DNA of 64,000 nt from Maricaulis maris_C (GTDB taxonomy: Bacteria; Pseudomonadota; Alphaproteobacteria; Caulobacterales; Maricaulaceae): NCBI RefSeq assembly GCF_049116555.1, contig NZ_JAGDYT010000008.1:186001-250000 (forward strand), read 5' to 3'. Position numbers and translations under genes: made by a program. Under the pieces are notes generated by a model that saw nothing but the letters and a program-made list of their open reading frames with translations, did no database searches and was not told the origin of the DNA. Below, in pieces: positions 60,862 to 64,000 of this stretch (within the stretch, counting starts at the first letter, position 1; the number at the start of each line of letters is the position of its first letter).

Positions 60862-61260
60862 GTGAGGAGGGTGGGCGATGTGCTTGGTCAGCACAATCCG
60901 GTTGTTGCGTGAAGACCGCGCCCCGGGTCCTTCCCCTTGATGGGGAAGGTGGCCCGTAGGGCCGGAAGGGGTGAAACGCGCTAGCGTTCGGTCACCCGCC
61001 GTCCATCACCCACTCCGTCTGGTCGCTGCGCGCCCAGCCACCTCGCCCATCGAGGGCGAGGACCTGAGCATCCGTCCCTGTTACCGTCACCATGATGCAA
61101 TTCACTCGCACTAACAAACAAACCCGTTCGCAAACGGTCGCTTAAGGGGGAAATCGCTTGACCCTTGCGGCGTTCACCATGTGAGAATGGCAGGAATTCT
61201 GCGGCCCTTGACGGTCGCCGGCCCATAATACGGAACGGGTGAGAGCCCGGGGTGAGGAGC
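60862..61260. other. Intergenic region with family C hairpins and the promoter of the next operon
   Basis: About 400 bp without a gene. At 60929-60949 the arms CCTTCCCC/GGGGAAGG form a hairpin, then GGCCC/GGGCC, and at 61041-61061 CCTCGCCC/GGGCGAGG. This is the common alphaproteobacterial type of intergenic repeat. Past 61100 the sequence is AT-richer; TTGACC at 61158 with GAGAAT at 61183 could be a weak promoter. Confidence 0.45.
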
Positions 61261-63057
61261 ATGAAGCCGACCGATACGCGCGATCCCGACTATTATCACA
61301 AGGTCGTGGATTGCCAGTGGGCATGCCCGGCGCACACGCCGGTGCCTGAGTATATCCGCCTGATTGCGCAAGGTGATTTCACCGAAGCCTATCTCGTCAA
61401 TCGCCGGTCCAATGTCTTCCCGGGCATTCTCGGCCGGGTCTGTGACCGTCCCTGCGAACCCGCCTGCCGGCGTGGCCGGGTCGAGGAAGAACCGGTCGCG
61501 ATCTGCCGTCTCAAAAGGGTCGCAGCCGATCATCGCGACGAGGTGAAACATCTCGTGCCGCAAAAGCCGGCCAGCACCAATGGCAAGAAGATCGCCCTGA
61601 TCGGGGCTGGGCCGGCCTCGCTGACCGTCGCCAATGACCTGGCACCGCTGGGCTATGAGTGCACGATCTTCGAGGCCCATCACCGTCCCGGCGGGCTGAT
61701 GATCGCCAATATTCCCTCCTTCCGTCTGCCGGAAGAAGTGCTGGACGAGGAAATCGGCTATATCCTTGACCAGGGTGTCGAGCTGAAGACCGGCCATCGG
61801 ATCGAAAGCCTCAAGGCGCTCTCCGAGAGCGGCTATGACGCGGTCTTCGTCGGTTCCGGCGCACCCAAGGGCAAGGACCTCAATATCGAGGGGCGCGACG
61901 AGGCCGATGCCAATATCCATATCGGCATTGACTGGCTGGAAAGCGTCGCCTTCGAGCATGTCGAGAAGATCGGCAAGCAGGTCCTGATCATCGGGGTCGG
62001 CAATACGGCAATGGATTGCTGCCGCACCTCGCTGCGTCTGGGCGCCGACGATGTGAAGGTGATGGCCCGCAAGCCGCGGCAATTCTTCAAGGCGTCGCCC
62101 TGGGAGCTGGAAGACGCCGAAGACGAGAATGTCGAAATCCTCGTCAATCACTCGCCCAAACGCTTCGTGGTCGAGAATGGCAAGCTGACCGGCATGGAAT
62201 TCGAGCTGATGGCGTATGAGCTCGACGACGATGGCCGGATCACCGACACGAAGGTCGCCGGCACCAAGATCATCCCCTGCACGGACGTCATCCTGGCCAT
62301 CGGTCAGGAAAACGCCTTCCCCTGGATCGAGCGCGATATCGGTATCGAGTTCGACAAATGGGGCGTGCCGGTCGTTGACGAGACGACCTTCGAATCGACC
62401 CGGAAGGGCATCTTCTTTGGCGGCGACAGTGCCTTTGGTCCCAAGAATATCATCTGGGCCGTCGAGCATGGCCATCAGGCGGCGATCTCGATCCACAAGC
62501 ATTGCGAGGCGACCGACATGACCGCGCGGCTGCCGCGCGGGGTCAATCTGCAATCCGCCAAGATGGGCGTGAATGAGTGGATGTATTCCAACAGCTATAC
62601 CGGCGAGCATCGTCGGCAGATGCCGTTGGCCGAGCTCAAGGCGCGCCTGTCCAATCGCAAGATGGAAGTGGAGACGGGCTATACCGCCGAGCAGATCGCG
62701 ACCGAGGTCCAGCGCTGTCTCAATTGTGACGTCCAGACCGTGTTCGAAGCGCCGCTGTGCAAGGAATGCGATGCCTGCATGGATATATGCCCGGTCGATT
62801 GCCTGTCCATTGTGCCGGTTGCCGAAGAAAGCGAGCTGCGGCAATCGCTGCGGATTCCCGCCACCAACAAGGACCAGGACCTGTTTGTCTCCGAACCGCT
62901 GAAGGATACGGGGCGGGTCATGGTCAAGGACGAAAATCTCTGCCTGCATTGCGGTCTGTGCGCCGAGCGCTGCCCGACGGCCGCTTGGGACATGCAGGAT
63001 GCCGACATCTTCATTCCGCATGTCGACGATGAAACGAAGAAAGTGGCTGCCGAATGA
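61261..63057 (+). CDS. GltD-like FAD/NAD(P) oxidoreductase with C-terminal ferredoxin domain (KorC-like)
   Basis: 598 residues from the ATG at 61261, preceded by a GGGGTGA site; a GTG at 61252 is the alternative. The N-terminal cysteine-rich domain (CQWACPAHTPVPEY, CDRPCEPACRRG) and FAD/NADPH motifs (IALIGAGPASLTVANDL, VLIIGVGNTAMDCCRTSL) are GltD-like. The C-terminus binds two [4Fe-4S] clusters (CKECDACMDICPVDCLS and CLHCGLCAERCPTAAW). It overlaps the next gene by ATGA. This layout fits an NADP-linked electron module of a 2-oxoacid oxidoreductase, as described for 2-oxoglutarate:NADP oxidoreductase of aromatic-degrading Azoarcus (recalled). Confidence 0.85.
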   Translation: MKPTDTRDPDYYHKVVDCQWACPAHTPVPEYIRLIAQGDFTEAYLVNRRSNVFPGILGRVCDRPCEPACRRGRVEEEPVAICRLKRVAADHRDEVKHLVPQKPASTNGKKIALIGAGPASLTVANDLAPLGYECTIFEAHHRPGGLMIANIPSFRLPEEVLDEEIGYILDQGVELKTGHRIESLKALSESGYDAVFVGSGAPKGKDLNIEGRDEADANIHIGIDWLESVAFEHVEKIGKQVLIIGVGNTAMDCCRTSLRLGADDVKVMARKPRQFFKASPWELEDAEDENVEILVNHSPKRFVVENGKLTGMEFELMAYELDDDGRITDTKVAGTKIIPCTDVILAIGQENAFPWIERDIGIEFDKWGVPVVDETTFESTRKGIFFGGDSAFGPKNIIWAVEHGHQAAISIHKHCEATDMTARLPRGVNLQSAKMGVNEWMYSNSYTGEHRRQMPLAELKARLSNRKMEVETGYTAEQIATEVQRCLNCDVQTVFEAPLCKECDACMDICPVDCLSIVPVAEESELRQSLRIPATNKDQDLFVSEPLKDTGRVMVKDENLCLHCGLCAERCPTAAWDMQDADIFIPHVDDETKKVAAE

Positions 63058-64000
63058 AGGATCTCGTGGACGTGTCAGACGAAGTCCGGGTCAACGACTT
63101 CGTCATCAAGATCGGCAATGTGAATGGTACCGGGTCAGCCTCGGCCAATGGTCTGCTGATGAAGGCGATCTTCCGCATGGGCGTGCCGGTGGTCGGCAAG
63201 AATCTCTTCCCTTCCAACATCCAGGGCCTGCCGACCTGGTATGAGATCCGCCTGACCAAGGACGGCTATATGGCCCGCTCCGGCACGGCGGAATTCATCG
63301 TCGCCATGAATGCGGAGACCTACAAGCAAGACCTCGCTGATGTCTCGCCGGGCGGCTTCCTGCTCTACGACTCGACCTGGCCGCGCCCCGACCTGCATGC
63401 GCGCGAGGATGTCACCGCGATTGGTGTGCCCCTGGCCCGTCTGGTCAATGCCGCCTTTGACAATGCCCGCACCCGCGTGCTGATGAAGAATATGGCCTAT
63501 GTCGGCGCTGTCGCCGGCCTGACCGGGCTGGATGTCGACGTCATCCGTAACCTGGTCAAGGAGATGTTCGGGACCAAGGACCATCTCATCGACGCCAATA
63601 TGAAGGCGATCGGGCTGGGCCTGGATTATGTGCGCGAGCACTATCCCGATCCGCTGCCGCTGCGGATCGAGCCCATGGACAAGACCGCCGGTCACATCAT
63701 GATCGACGGCAATACCGCCGCCGCGCTGGGCTGCGTCTATGCCGGCGCGACTTTCGGCGCCTGGTATCCGATCACGCCTTCGACCTCGCTGATGGACGGT
63801 TTCAAGGCCTTCTGTGAGAAGTTCCGCGTCGACCCGGACACCGGCGAGAAGAATTTCTGCATCATCCAGGGCGAGGACGAGCTGGCCTCGATCGGCATGG
63901 CGATCGGCGCCGGCTGGAACGGAGCGCGCTCCTTCACGCCGACCTCCGGGCCGGGCATCTCCCTGATGAGCGAGTTCATCGGCTTTGCCTATTATGGCGA
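63054..64000 (+). CDS. 2-Oxoacid:ferredoxin oxidoreductase, fused gamma-alpha subunit (runs past window end)
   Basis: 315 codons are visible and the frame is open at the window end. Residues about 12-200 are the gamma domain (VIKIGNVNGTGSASANGLLMKAIFRMGVPVVGKNLFPSNIQG). From about residue 217 the alpha domain begins (IDGNTAAALGCVYAGATFGAWYPITPSTSLMDGF, then FCIIQGEDELASIGMAIGAGWNGARSFTPTSGPG). This is the KorA-type layout; 2-oxoglutarate is the likely substrate. The thiamine-binding beta subunit should follow outside the window. Confidence 0.9.
   Translation, partial: MKDLVDVSDEVRVNDFVIKIGNVNGTGSASANGLLMKAIFRMGVPVVGKNLFPSNIQGLPTWYEIRLTKDGYMARSGTAEFIVAMNAETYKQDLADVSPGGFLLYDSTWPRPDLHAREDVTAIGVPLARLVNAAFDNARTRVLMKNMAYVGAVAGLTGLDVDVIRNLVKEMFGTKDHLIDANMKAIGLGLDYVREHYPDPLPLRIEPMDKTAGHIMIDGNTAAALGCVYAGATFGAWYPITPSTSLMDGFKAFCEKFRVDPDTGEKNFCIIQGEDELASIGMAIGAGWNGARSFTPTSGPGISLMSEFIGFAYYG

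Noticed and set aside
61174..63021. 615-codon minus-strand frame opposite the GltD-like gene
   Set aside because: The sense frame has all flavin and iron-sulfur motifs; the antisense product has none.
1..64000. tRNA, rRNA or prophage genes
   Set aside because: No cloverleaf-like segments with a GGTTCGAATCC-type arm, no rRNA stretches and no integrase or phage structural genes were seen by eye; a tRNAscan run would be decisive.

Overview
The window looks like chromosomal DNA of a high-GC, TonB-receptor-bearing marine alphaproteobacterium, most plausibly a Maricaulis-like member of the Maricaulales/Hyphomonadaceae. The reasons are the alphaproteobacterial LexA box (GTTC-N7-GTTC) in front of an imuA-imuB-dnaE2 operon, the cysG-DUF2849-cysI-DUF934/cysH sulfate operon, dense gene packing with many 4-bp ATGA stop/start overlaps, and general protein similarity. 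The genus is an inference from recalled protein families; no search was run. No rRNA, tRNA, CRISPR array, phage or insertion sequence was seen.

Layout. 1-3.6 kb: a secreted zinc metalloprotease and a BNR/YCF48-like beta-propeller protein, minus strand. 3.6-6.6 kb: a hydroxyproline-type catabolic pair (DapA-like deaminase, 4-hydroxyproline epimerase) with a convergent GntR regulator and a perfect 12-bp-arm palindrome upstream. 6.7-10.6 kb: a molybdenum cofactor operon, moaA-moaD-moaE-moaB-moaC-moeA. 11-17 kb: gltD-gltB, then inorganic pyrophosphatase. 17.7-27.5 kb: a two-way catabolic/uptake cluster around a TetR gene (enoyl-CoA hydratase, acyl-CoA ligase, two hotdog proteins, a PYROXD2-like oxidoreductase; divergently two alpha/beta hydrolases and a TonB receptor). 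27.5-33.4 kb: an orphan BlaI-like regulator, a DUF4212/sodium symporter pair, a DUF1295 membrane protein and a large secreted protein of unknown function. 33.7-40.8 kb: the SOS mutasome operon imuA-imuB-DUF559-dnaE2, divergent from an HMCES/YedK-type SRAP gene, with one LexA box between them. 40.8-45.6 kb: the most unusual locus, a small membrane protein followed by six tandem paralogous single-pass membrane proteins, nearly all linked by ATGA overlaps. 46-52 kb: two MarR regulators, tyrosine degradation (hppD plus a VOC protein), an orphan Cache-type sensor and typA/bipA. 52.5-60 kb: fpr, cysK, a DUF934-CysH fusion, cysI, DUF2849, cysG and a divergent LysR. 60.2-64 kb: a conserved unknown protein, then a GltD-like flavoprotein with a ferredoxin tail coupled to a 2-oxoacid:ferredoxin oxidoreductase gamma-alpha subunit that runs off the window.

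Non-coding structure. Every convergent gap longer than 200 bp (5.7, 33.5, 52.4 and 60.1 kb) contains a palindromic element of one family (A). Two of these gaps also hold a second family (B), an approximately 130-bp element whose 18-bp hairpin arms differ between copies but stay perfectly complementary. The covarying stems and the fixed tail-to-tail placement suggest selection for structure.

The strongest candidates for something undescribed are the six-paralogue membrane array, the A/B palindromic elements, the DUF559 nuclease-like gene inside the mutasome operon and the DUF934-CysH fusion.
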